A stretch of 64,000 nt of DNA from Bacteroidales bacterium (GTDB lineage: Bacteria > Bacteroidota > Bacteroidia > Bacteroidales > UBA932): NCBI GenBank assembly GCA_015060335.1, contig SUYR01000001.1, positions 82,466 through 146,465 on the forward strand, given 5' to 3'. Numbering within the stretch: the first letter of the stretch is position 1; the number at the start of each line of letters is the position of its first letter. The position numbers and the translations under genes are program-made. The notes under the pieces were generated by a model. It worked only from the letters and a program-made list of their open reading frames with translations. It was not told where the DNA came from and ran no database searches. Shown in pieces: positions 26,306-34,231 of the stretch.

Positions 26306-27685
26306 ATGACCATGGAATTGCCATTTGCGGAATCTTGGAAAATCAAGATGGTGGAGCCACTTCGCAAGAGTACTCGTGAAGAGCGCGAACAGTGGATAAA
26401 GGAAGCTGACTACAATCTTTTTCAGCTCAAATCAGATCAGGTATATATTGACTGTCTCACAGATTCCGGTACAGGAGCCATGAGCGACCGTCAGTGGGCT
26501 GCGATGATGATGGGAGACGAGAGCTATGCCGGTTCTTCTTCATTCTTCATGCTCAAGGATACGATATGCAGAATTACAGGTTTTGAGTATGTCATTCCTA
26601 CTCATCAGGGCCGTGCAGCAGAAAATGTGCTTTTCAGTCATCTTGTGACTGCCGGGGCAATAGTGCCGGGCAACTCACATTTCGACACCACAAAGGGACA
26701 TATCGAGAGCCGTAAGGCGTTTGCAGTGGACTGTACCGTGGATGAGGCAAAGGACACTCAGCTCGAAGTGCCGTTCAAGGGTAATGTGGATCCTGCAAAG
26801 CTCGAGAAGGTACTGGCGGAGAATGCTGAGAAAGTTCCGTTCATCATAGTTACGATCACCAACAACACAGCCGGAGGCCAGCCTGTATCAATGCAGAATC
26901 TGCGTGAGGTACGTGCAATCGCAGACAAGTACGGAAAGCGTGTGATCTATGATTCAGCCCGTTTTGTGGAGAATGCATATTTCATCCGCACACGTGAGGA
27001 AGGATACGGAGAAAAGACTATAAAGGAAATCTGCAAGGAGATGTTCTCATATGCGGACGGAATGACGATGTCTTCAAAGAAGGACGGTCTTGTGAACATG
27101 GGAGGCTTCATTGCCACCCGTCACGAAGACTGGTACGAGGGAGCCAAGAGATTCTGTATCCCGTTCGAGGGCTATCTCACATATGGAGGTATGAACGGAC
27201 GCGACATGGCAGCTCTTGCAGTAGGTCTTGACGAAAATACAGAGCTTGACAATATCGAGACACGTATCCGTCAGGTGCAGTATCTCGCTGCACGTCTCGA
27301 CGAGTTCGGCATTCCTTATCAGCGTCCTGTCGGAGGACATGCCATCTTCGTGGATGCAGACAAGGTGCTCGACCAGATTCCTAAGGAAGAGTTCCCTGCG
27401 CAGACCCTTGCAATCGAGCTTTATCTCGAGGCCGGTATCCGTGGCTGCGAGATCGGATATATCCTTGCTGACCGTGATCCTGTGACCCGTGAAAACCGTT
27501 TCGGCGGACTCGACCTGCTGCGTCTCTGCATAGCACGTCGCGTCTATACCAACAATCATATGGATGTCATAGCGGTTGCCTTAAAGAACGTCTTTGACCG
27601 CCGTCATGAGATTACACGAGGCGTGAAGATCGTTTGGGAGACCGAGCTCATGCGTCACTTTACAGTCAAGCTGGAAAGGCTCTAA
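26306..27685 (+). CDS. tnaA: Tryptophanase (L-tryptophan indole-lyase), 459 aa
   Basis: PLP enzyme splitting tryptophan into indole, pyruvate and ammonia. Family motifs are intact: LTDSGTGAMSDRQWAAMMMGDESYAGS, PTHQGRAAENVLFS, TNNTAGGQPVS, DSARFVENAYFI, and the PLP lysine in MSSKKDGLVNMGG (K258/K259). The close relative tyrosine phenol-lyase is disfavoured. At the position of its phenol-binding Arg (x-M-E-R-G) this protein has C-E-I-G, as tryptophanases do (V-E-I-G), and near the C-terminus it has LMRHFTVKL with the tryptophanase His where phenol-lyases have Phe. Assignment rests on recalled reference sequences. It begins 6 bp after the PHP gene; its stop overlaps the stop of the convergent ccsA by four bases. 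No TnaC-like leader peptide is seen upstream. Confidence 0.88.
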   Translation: MTMELPFAESWKIKMVEPLRKSTREEREQWIKEADYNLFQLKSDQVYIDCLTDSGTGAMSDRQWAAMMMGDESYAGSSSFFMLKDTICRITGFEYVIPTHQGRAAENVLFSHLVTAGAIVPGNSHFDTTKGHIESRKAFAVDCTVDEAKDTQLEVPFKGNVDPAKLEKVLAENAEKVPFIIVTITNNTAGGQPVSMQNLREVRAIADKYGKRVIYDSARFVENAYFIRTREEGYGEKTIKEICKEMFSYADGMTMSSKKDGLVNMGGFIATRHEDWYEGAKRFCIPFEGYLTYGGMNGRDMAALAVGLDENTELDNIETRIRQVQYLAARLDEFGIPYQRPVGGHAIFVDADKVLDQIPKEEFPAQTLAIELYLEAGIRGCEIGYILADRDPVTRENRFGGLDLLRLCIARRVYTNNHMDVIAVALKNVFDRRHEITRGVKIVWETELMRHFTVKLERL

Positions 27686-28461
27686 TATACATGCACGCTT
27701 GTGCGGGCTGCGGGCAGATAGTTTATGCCCCACCAGCACATCTGTAGCAGGATAAAGCAGAAGATCAGGAGTGCGAATGCGTATTCCTGATTTTTTATGT
27801 GCGGGCGCAGGTGAATATACAGCAGATAGCCGAGCCAGGTGGCTGCGGCCCATGTCTCCTTCGGGTCCCATGTCCAGTAATCACCCCAGGCTTCCTTTGC
27901 CCATAACGAGCCCATAACCATTCCCAGTGTGAGGAAGGCCCAACCTATCTTTACAAGAGTGTCGCATGCGGTCATTTCTTCAGCGAGGATTGTTCTGCGC
28001 GAGGATTTCCACCAGAGATATATGGCGAAGAGTGTTGCCGCCCCCATCATTGCATAGGCGAACATATATACGGCCACATGAGGCACAAACCATACGCTCT
28101 GCAGGGCAGGCATCAGTGCCTTGCTGTGTATTTCTGGCTTGAACAGGTTGATGCAAGTGAAGACTATTGCCATCATGGTACTGAAACTCAGTATCCAGCG
28201 GTATTTCCACCTGCAATATACGAGGATTCCTATCAAGGATATGAAGAATGAGTACCAGAGCCGGGTCTCTCCCTGAGTCCTCATAGGCGGACGTTCGAGC
28301 GTAAACCAAAGGCAGACAATGAAACCGAAGAAGACAGCAGTACCTATGGATGAGGCCGCCGTCGCCCACTTTCGGCTATCTTTGAAAGAGAGGATTGCTC
28401 CTGCAACCCAGCATATGGCAGCGCAGATGGCAAACCATACGAAATCATTCCATGTAATCAT
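27682..28461 (-). CDS. ccsA: Cytochrome c biogenesis protein CcsA (heme handling), 259 aa
   Basis: Membrane protein of system II cytochrome c maturation that presents heme for attachment to CXXCH motifs. The track ORF is longer (from 28575), but its first 38 residues are charged and not membrane-like. The ATG at 28461 (MITWNDFVWFAICAAICWVAG) overlaps the stop of the upstream resB gene as ATGA, a typical translational coupling. About seven to eight hydrophobic segments are present, along with the tryptophan-rich heme signature WGDYWTWDPKETWA and flanking histidines. It is the last gene of the minus-strand run that includes a tetraheme cytochrome, its likely client. Confidence 0.93.
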   Translation of the reverse strand: MITWNDFVWFAICAAICWVAGAILSFKDSRKWATAASSIGTAVFFGFIVCLWFTLERPPMRTQGETRLWYSFFISLIGILVYCRWKYRWILSFSTMMAIVFTCINLFKPEIHSKALMPALQSVWFVPHVAVYMFAYAMMGAATLFAIYLWWKSSRRTILAEEMTACDTLVKIGWAFLTLGMVMGSLWAKEAWGDYWTWDPKETWAAATWLGYLLYIHLRPHIKNQEYAFALLIFCFILLQMCWWGINYLPAARTSVHVY

Positions 28462-29390
28462 TGTCTGTCCTCCCTTTTTCTTCTGTATCCTGCAGTCAAA
28501 GCCATGAAAATCCCTGCGGCAAGAATGATCCAGAGTCCGGTCTTGACAACAGGATACCAGCCGTCCCTGACACATTCGAGTGTGCTTGTGCCCATCTCCT
28601 TGTCATATCCCACCTGATATATCTTCCAGATGCCGACCTGAGCCGGATGATTGACCTTGACATCGAAATGCCTTTCGCCTTTCCTGTCCGATACGGTTAT
28701 TCTGGAAAGGAACATCTTTGGCTCTCCTTTCTGCATCGTGATGGTCTTTCCGCTCGGAAGACGGATTTCCTCAGGGGGATATTCTTCCATTATGAATTCA
28801 TCCAGCCTTATCATGAACGGAAGCACGGAAGTCCGTCCGGTTTGAGGAGATATGCCGACATGCTGCTGCTCTCCCTCCCTGAAGATTATTCTTGCCCTGA
28901 CCATGTCTCCGCTTCCGAACAAAGCTGCTGCGAGTACGATGAACACGGCAGAATGTATTACAGTAGCAAGCGCGGGGCGTTTTCTCCAGTTTCGTATTTC
29001 ATCTATTGCACGCATGCCAAGAACGGTGATGAAATACAGCAGCATTATGCAGAATGGCCAAGAGGTGGACATTGAACGGAATCCGAGAGCACCCCAAAAC
29101 CCTTCAGTAGAGCCGTTCTGACCGGTAAGACCGAACAGCAGAGTCATTACCAGCATACCTGCAAGAGATGAGATGCAGGCGTAGTGGTCACTTAGCTGCC
29201 TGACCCATGTCAAGCGCTCCGACTTTGCGCTCAGAAGGATAAGTGCATAGATATAGTTGATGAATAGGATCAGTCCCAGCGGATATCTTATCCAGTCAGG
29301 TCTTATGTTCCCGAATATAAGCTGAAACGCCACGCCGACTGCAAACAGCAGGGCGCAGCGCAGAAAGGCCCTCTTATAACCCCATTTCAT
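28458..29390 (-). CDS. resB: ResB-like cytochrome c biogenesis protein, 310 aa
   Basis: Partner of CcsA in system II. The start at 29390 (MKWGYKRAFLRCALLFAVGVAFQLIFG) is chosen because the longer ORF from 29471 runs backwards into the coding region of the upstream isomerase gene. Four hydrophobic segments occupy the first half and one lies near the C-terminus (VKTGLWIILAAGIFMALTAGY). Between them is a periplasmic beta-rich region (FMIRLDEFIMEEYPPEEIRLPSGKTITMQKGEPKMFLSRITV), the pattern of Bacteroidota ResB proteins. It ends in a four-base overlap with ccsA. Confidence 0.88.
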   Translation of the reverse strand: MKWGYKRAFLRCALLFAVGVAFQLIFGNIRPDWIRYPLGLILFINYIYALILLSAKSERLTWVRQLSDHYACISSLAGMLVMTLLFGLTGQNGSTEGFWGALGFRSMSTSWPFCIMLLYFITVLGMRAIDEIRNWRKRPALATVIHSAVFIVLAAALFGSGDMVRARIIFREGEQQHVGISPQTGRTSVLPFMIRLDEFIMEEYPPEEIRLPSGKTITMQKGEPKMFLSRITVSDRKGERHFDVKVNHPAQVGIWKIYQVGYDKEMGTSTLECVRDGWYPVVKTGLWIILAAGIFMALTAGYRRKREDRQ

Positions 29391-29392
29391 AG

Positions 29393-30286
29393 TTATGCAA
29401 GTTTCCATTGTGAGCGCAGCAGCTCTACAGCGGCAGGCACAGTCTGGTTGCGGTCTCCGTCCGTTCCGCACTCGAAGCTGATGTATTTGTCATATCCGAG
29501 CTGCTTGAGTGCGCGCATGCCATCTATATAATTGTCGAGTTCTCCGTCTTCGCCCGGCATCCTTCGATGTCCGCGACTGGCGACATGAACATGCTGAAGA
29601 TACTCTCCGGCAGAGATGAATGCGGCATAATCGGATGTCTCCTCCTGCATATGCCAGAAGTCTCCCATGCATTTTACGCCGGCACTTTTTGAATCGCGAC
29701 AGATAGCGGCTGCATCTGCAACCTGACGCAGGTAATGTGCCTCCTTGCGGTTGAGCGGCTCAAGAATCACCGTAGTATTATGTTTCAATGCGTATTCTCC
29801 AAGCTCATGCATCTGCTCGCAGAGGTACTCACGGGTCTGGAGGGTATGAGGCAAGGCCGGTTTCTGATGGTTGAACACCGGTACCATTATGACACCTGTC
29901 GAGCCAAGTTCTCCCGCAGCTGCAATTATATCACGTATAGATGAGTCAAAAGCAGCTTTCACAGCAGGGTCTTCCGCGAGTATGAATCCCTCAAATCCAG
30001 CGCAGATTGCACTTGTCTTGATATCTCTTCCCCTAAGTGCCTGCTGGAGCTCGTTAACCCTGTCTGCAAGACCACGTCCTCCAGGCTCCAGGGCAGCAAT
30101 ACCGAGAGCCTCCATATAGTCAAGCCTCTCATTCAGGTCCTTTCCCGGTGCCGTCTTCTCCTGGAAGGAGAGTTTCAGATCGGATCCCTTTTCTGATCTG
30201 TGTGGTGTCGAGCACGAAAGCACTCCCAGCGGAGAGGCTGCCAGAGTCAGTCCGGCAGCTCCCAACAAGAATTCACGCCTGTCCAT
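29393..30286 (-). CDS. Tat-exported TIM-barrel sugar isomerase/epimerase-like lipoprotein, 297 aa
   Basis: The N-terminus MDRREFLLGAAGLTLAASPLGVLSC combines a twin-arginine motif (RREFL) with a lipobox (GVLSC), so it is probably folded in the cytoplasm, exported by Tat and lipid-anchored. The rest is a xylose-isomerase-like TIM barrel of the sugar phosphate isomerase/epimerase family (LDYMEALGIAALEPG, VIMVPVFN, TTVILEPLNRKEAHYLR, VKCMGDFWHMQEE, HVHVASRGHRRMPGEDGELD, KYISFECG), with the Glu, Asp, His and Glu metal ligands apparently present. Relatives include hydroxypyruvate isomerases and keto-sugar lyases/epimerases. It starts 2 bp after the stop of the oxidoreductase gene, so the two probably act on the same sugar. 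Confidence 0.85.
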   Translation of the reverse strand: MDRREFLLGAAGLTLAASPLGVLSCSTPHRSEKGSDLKLSFQEKTAPGKDLNERLDYMEALGIAALEPGGRGLADRVNELQQALRGRDIKTSAICAGFEGFILAEDPAVKAAFDSSIRDIIAAAGELGSTGVIMVPVFNHQKPALPHTLQTREYLCEQMHELGEYALKHNTTVILEPLNRKEAHYLRQVADAAAICRDSKSAGVKCMGDFWHMQEETSDYAAFISAGEYLQHVHVASRGHRRMPGEDGELDNYIDGMRALKQLGYDKYISFECGTDGDRNQTVPAAVELLRSQWKLA

Positions 30287-30288
30287 GA

Positions 30289-31629
30289 CTATTTCGCAAC
30301 ACCAGGAGTCATGACAACATGCCTGCTCATATCCATAGGTCCGAGTTCAAGCTTCTCCTGCATATAGTCAAGATCGGACTGGCTCATCTGATCCCAGCTT
30401 ACAGTACTTCCTGCATATGCAGATTCACGTCCCATCACACCTGCAAGACATGATACCGCACAGTCGATAGCCTCATCAAGTCCCTTACCCTGTCTGATAT
30501 GGTTGATGGCATCAACATGCTCAAGGACGTAAGGATTATGCTGCTTGAAGACCTCTCCCTTGTCATATTTCCATATTACATTGCCGTTGAGGTCCTTTAT
30601 CTCATGGTCAAAGCTGTTCCATGAACCTTTTGAGCCGAATATCACTTCTCCTACAGCATTGCTGCAACCGTCTATCTGGCGGCACATGCTGTGAAGATGA
30701 ACTCCGTTCTCCATTTCAAAATCCACGCTGAACATGTCATACTGATCGCCTGTAATACGTCTGTGACGGGCTCCGAAGCCTGTTGCCTTTGCCACCTTGA
30801 GTCCCGACATCCAAAGGAATACGTCGATATTGTGGACATGCTGCTCTACGATATGGTCGCCCGACAGCCACTTCCAGTTCACCCAGTCACGGATCATCCA
30901 TTCCATATCGCTCCAGCCCTTTTCTCTGTTCTTGTACCAGAGCATTCCCTGATTCCAATATACATTTCCTCCGGTAATCTCTCCGATCATTCCTTCTGAA
31001 ATCTTCTGGAAAGCCTCAACATAAGGACGCTGGTGATGACGCTGGGTTCCGCATACCACTACAAGGTTTCTTGCCTTTGCCTGCTTTGCTGCAGCCATTA
31101 CTGTCCTGTACCCCTTTGCATCCACGGCGATAGGCTTCTCAAGGAAGCTGTGAACGCCCTTTTCTACGGCATATTTGAACTGCTCCGGACGGAATACAGG
31201 CGGAGTCGTGTTGATTACGTAGTCAACGCCTGAGTCTATGAGCTTCTTATATGCGTCAAATCCGATAAAGCATTTCTCGTCAGGAATCTCCTGATTGTAT
31301 CTGTCTCTGATCTTTTTGCGGAGAGACTCAAGCCTGTCCGGAAATACATCGGCAAGCGCAACTATCTTCACTCCATCTGCAGCCTCCATCACATTGTCAA
31401 CGGCTCCGGATCCTCGCCCGCCGCATCCGATGACACCGACTCTGATCTCTTTTCCATCAGCCGCTTTGTCAGGAAGTTCCGGGATATAATATGATCCGGC
31501 TTCTCTGAGGGGAGTGTTCTTTGACTTGCCTGCGCATGATGATACCAGTGCAGAACCTCCGATAAGTCCTGTGACTCCCAGCAGTGCAGATGCCTGAAGG
31601 AAGTCTCTTCTGTTCATTTCCTTGCTCAT
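30289..31629 (-). CDS. Tat-exported Gfo/Idh/MocA-family oxidoreductase lipoprotein, 446 aa
   Basis: The leader MSKEMNRRDFLQASALLGVTGLIGGSALVSSC has a twin-arginine motif and a lipobox. A Rossmann fold follows with GVIGCGGRGSG for NAD(P) binding, then the family EKP motif (FLEKPIAVDAKGYR) with the usual catalytic Lys, and the substrate-domain motif HIVEQHVHNIDVF with the conserved histidines. An enzyme of this type outside the cytoplasm must carry its nicotinamide cofactor with it, as known for exported glucose-fructose oxidoreductase. Such enzymes oxidise or reversibly oxidise a sugar ring position. Neighbours are the tetraheme cytochrome gene 11 bp upstream and the isomerase 2 bp downstream. 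Confidence 0.9.
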   Translation of the reverse strand: MSKEMNRRDFLQASALLGVTGLIGGSALVSSCAGKSKNTPLREAGSYYIPELPDKAADGKEIRVGVIGCGGRGSGAVDNVMEAADGVKIVALADVFPDRLESLRKKIRDRYNQEIPDEKCFIGFDAYKKLIDSGVDYVINTTPPVFRPEQFKYAVEKGVHSFLEKPIAVDAKGYRTVMAAAKQAKARNLVVVCGTQRHHQRPYVEAFQKISEGMIGEITGGNVYWNQGMLWYKNREKGWSDMEWMIRDWVNWKWLSGDHIVEQHVHNIDVFLWMSGLKVAKATGFGARHRRITGDQYDMFSVDFEMENGVHLHSMCRQIDGCSNAVGEVIFGSKGSWNSFDHEIKDLNGNVIWKYDKGEVFKQHNPYVLEHVDAINHIRQGKGLDEAIDCAVSCLAGVMGRESAYAGSTVSWDQMSQSDLDYMQEKLELGPMDMSRHVVMTPGVAK

Positions 31630-31640
31630 AGTTTATGTTG

Positions 31641-33170
31641 TTAATTATTGTTTGTCTTTATATGTTCCGGCACCTCGCACACGACTCTGAATCCTATTCC
31701 CTTTACATCGGAGTACCACCAGATGCTCTTCGGATTCTGCGGGTCCGTGCGCAGCCATTCATCATGTCGGGTATGTCTTCTCGCCGCACTTCTCACTTCT
31801 GCAGCATCGTCGTTGTAGTGACCACCGCGGACTACGTGTTCTTCACCTTCAGCAGGACCCTTAGGGTCGAGTTCCCCGTCCTGAACTGATGAATATGCAT
31901 CTTCCGAGTACCAGTCTTCGCAATATTCCATTACGTTGCCGAGCATATTCTTCAGACCGAACGGATTAGGCTTCACCTTGTCCGGTGTCAAGGTGCGGTT
32001 GCCGCTGTTGTTCATATAGACAGCGTGGCTTGAAATGCTTGTGGTGTCGGGCTTGAATATACCTTTCAGGAAGCCTTCGTTCGAGAACTTCTTGGGATTT
32101 CCCTCAAAGAAGTAAGGCGTGTCTGTGCCACCTCTTGCTGCATATTCCCATTCAGCCTCTGTAGGCAGACGGTATTTCTTTCCGGTCTTCAGAGACAGCC
32201 ACTGGCAGAATGTCTGTGCAGAATAGTGTGTCATGGTAATAGCGGGACGGTCTCCCATTCCCCAGCCTTGGTCAGGAAGTCCGAATGGTGGGGTAGGACC
32301 GCTTACGGCATCGATGTCTTTGCGGGAATTGTTTGCATATATTACTGCAGGCGGTGTTCTGCCCTCTGACATTGTTTCAGAGTAGAATGCCCAGAACTGG
32401 TCCCATGTCACCTCTATTTCTCCCATGAAGAAAGGTGATATCCTTACCCTGCGCTGAGGCCCTTCGTCGTTTCTTCTGCAAGGTTCGTCTTCAGGGCTTC
32501 CAAGCTGGAATTCTCCTCCAGGTACTGCAATCATGCTGATTGAGGCTGCTGTTCCGGGAACTGTCTCAATGAAATCCTCAAATTCACTAATCTCCGCTGC
32601 TGCTGCATGTATCTCACCGCTTGGTCTGAATACTTCCTTGAGTGTCCCGTGCTTGTAGTTGGGATTGTAGTGACCTGCGTCCAGATGGCAGCTGATGCAC
32701 TGCAGGTCCAGTTTCTTCTCATTTTCTTCATAATAGAGGTGAGCTGTGATGCCGTCATCTGTAATTCCTTCCGGGAAGAGGTTGATATGGCATTCCTTGC
32801 AGGATTCGTTATAGACTATCCTGCTGGCATATTCAAGTTCTCCCTTCCTGTCCCAGTCGATTGACTCTGGATCCTTTGTCATGTTGGACCAGATGTCTTT
32901 CAGACCCATTCTGATCTTTGTATAAGCATATCTGAATGTGCCTTTTGGGGGTAGGTGGCACGCAGCGCAGTCTGTCTTTGTTCCACTGCCGTTGATGTAG
33001 TGGTATGACTGCATGTAGCTGGCATCGGACTCCGGATGAGAGTGGCAGGACATGCAGGACTCGTTCATCGAACTCCGCGTCCATGCCGAATTGAATGCCA
33101 ACATCAGGGACAGTCCCACCACGAAACCACCCAATGCTCCAAGAAGGAATCTGTTTCTATGCTTGCCCAT
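31641..33170 (-). CDS. Tetraheme NapC/NirT-like cytochrome c fused to an FGE/SUMF1-like domain, 509 aa
   Basis: A membrane anchor (FLLGALGGFVVGLSLMLAF) is followed by four CXXCH heme sites: CMSCH (39-43), CAACH (68-72), CKECH (124-128) and CISCH (158-162), as in NapC/NirT/NrfH quinol-oxidising cytochromes. From about residue 215 to the end is a formylglycine-generating-enzyme-like fold (VPGGEFQLGSPEDEPCRRNDEGPQRRV, EVTWDQFWAFY, YRLPTEAEWEYAARGG, GNVMEYCEDWY, VVRGGHYNDDAAEVRSAARR, GIGFRVVCE). The active-site cysteine pair of true FGE is not present in the RGGHYNDDAAEVRSA stretch, so sulfatase activation is unlikely. The start codon overlaps the stop of the Mrp gene (TAATG). It presumably passes electrons between the quinone pool and a periplasmic partner. 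Confidence 0.88.
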   Translation of the reverse strand: MGKHRNRFLLGALGGFVVGLSLMLAFNSAWTRSSMNESCMSCHSHPESDASYMQSYHYINGSGTKTDCAACHLPPKGTFRYAYTKIRMGLKDIWSNMTKDPESIDWDRKGELEYASRIVYNESCKECHINLFPEGITDDGITAHLYYEENEKKLDLQCISCHLDAGHYNPNYKHGTLKEVFRPSGEIHAAAAEISEFEDFIETVPGTAASISMIAVPGGEFQLGSPEDEPCRRNDEGPQRRVRISPFFMGEIEVTWDQFWAFYSETMSEGRTPPAVIYANNSRKDIDAVSGPTPPFGLPDQGWGMGDRPAITMTHYSAQTFCQWLSLKTGKKYRLPTEAEWEYAARGGTDTPYFFEGNPKKFSNEGFLKGIFKPDTTSISSHAVYMNNSGNRTLTPDKVKPNPFGLKNMLGNVMEYCEDWYSEDAYSSVQDGELDPKGPAEGEEHVVRGGHYNDDAAEVRSAARRHTRHDEWLRTDPQNPKSIWWYSDVKGIGFRVVCEVPEHIKTNNN

Positions 33171-34231
33171 TATAGAATTCCTGTCAGTTTTTCAGCAAGT
33201 GAGAGGAATGCAAGTCCGTCCGGGCGGGATGACAGGGCGGCAGGCTCTCCGCAGTCTCCACCTTCGCGGATACTCTGCACAATAGGAATCTGTCCCAGAA
33301 GCGGGATGCCATATTTCTCGGCCATCCTGATGCCTCCGTCACGTCCGAAGATATAATATATCTCGTCCGGATGCTCTGCAGGGGTGAACCATGCCATATT
33401 TTCCACAAGTCCGAATATCGGCTTGTTTACGCTTTCGTTGCGGAACATGTTCACGCCTTTCTCCACATCGGCAAGAGCCACGTCCTGCGGCGTGCTGACA
33501 ATCACTGCTCCCTCGAGAGGAATGTCGTGTACGAGGCTGATATGGATATCTCCTGTTCCCGGCGGCATGTCGATAAGCAGAAAGTCCAGCTCGCCCCAAC
33601 GTACCTGCAGAATCATCTGCTTGAGTGCATTACAAGCCATAGGACCACGCCAGATCAGAGCCTGCTCCGGTTTGGCAAAATAGCCGATGGACATCCACTT
33701 CACGCCATATTTCTCATATGGCAGGATGACTTCCTTCTCTCCTTCGAGTATCGCATCCGGCACCATGCCTTCAGAGGCTGTCATCTTAGGAACGGACGGG
33801 CCATATACGTCTGCATCGGCAAGTCCGACCTTGTATCCGAGTCTGGCAAGAGCCACAGCAAGATTCACGGATACGGTGGATTTTCCGACTCCTCCCTTAC
33901 CGGACGCTATGCCAATGATATGCTTCACCTGTGACAGCTCTTCGAATCCGAGGTCAAGACCAGGCTTCTTTTTCGGAGCAGCCTCCCTGATTACAGTCTT
34001 AATCTCCACCTGAGTGCCTTCAGGTGCGTTTCTGATGACTGCCGCTTTTGCACTTCCGATCAGATACTCGGCAAGAGGATCGCGGTGTTTTGCAAAGCCG
34101 AGGGTGACGACAATCTTGTTGCCGTCATCCTCTATGCCCTCTATCATGCCCAGCTCGACGATATTCCTGTCCTTTGCCGGGTGCTCCACTTCCTGGAGCC
34201 ACTGCATTATATCATTTCTTCTGTTTGTCAT
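33170..34231 (-). CDS. Mrp/ApbC-family iron-sulfur cluster carrier ATPase, 353 aa
   Basis: The N-terminal MIP18/DUF59 domain (DRNIVELGMIEGIEDDGNKIVVTLGF) is followed by a P-loop NTPase of the Mrp/ApbC/NBP35 type with the deviant Walker A GIASGKGGVGKSTVSVNLA, then DADVYGPSVPKM, DFLLIDMPPGTGD and GLVENMAWFTPAE. The C-terminal CXXC seen in many bacterial Mrp proteins is not visible, as is common for Bacteroidota members. The function is loading of Fe-S clusters onto client proteins in the cytoplasm. The ATG at 34231 overlaps the end of the S46 peptidase gene by 20 bases; an alternative ATG at 34207 would start just after its stop. Its stop overlaps the start of the cytochrome gene by one base. 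Confidence 0.93.
   Translation of the reverse strand: MTNRRNDIMQWLQEVEHPAKDRNIVELGMIEGIEDDGNKIVVTLGFAKHRDPLAEYLIGSAKAAVIRNAPEGTQVEIKTVIREAAPKKKPGLDLGFEELSQVKHIIGIASGKGGVGKSTVSVNLAVALARLGYKVGLADADVYGPSVPKMTASEGMVPDAILEGEKEVILPYEKYGVKWMSIGYFAKPEQALIWRGPMACNALKQMILQVRWGELDFLLIDMPPGTGDIHISLVHDIPLEGAVIVSTPQDVALADVEKGVNMFRNESVNKPIFGLVENMAWFTPAEHPDEIYYIFGRDGGIRMAEKYGIPLLGQIPIVQSIREGGDCGEPAALSSRPDGLAFLSLAEKLTGIL

Noticed and set aside
26306-27685. Tyrosine phenol-lyase assignment
   Set aside because: The phenol-binding Arg and the C-terminal Phe of that enzyme are replaced by the Ile and His of tryptophanase.
31641-33170. Sulfatase-maturing formylglycine-generating enzyme
   Set aside because: No active-site cysteine pair in the FGE-like domain, and no sulfatase gene nearby.
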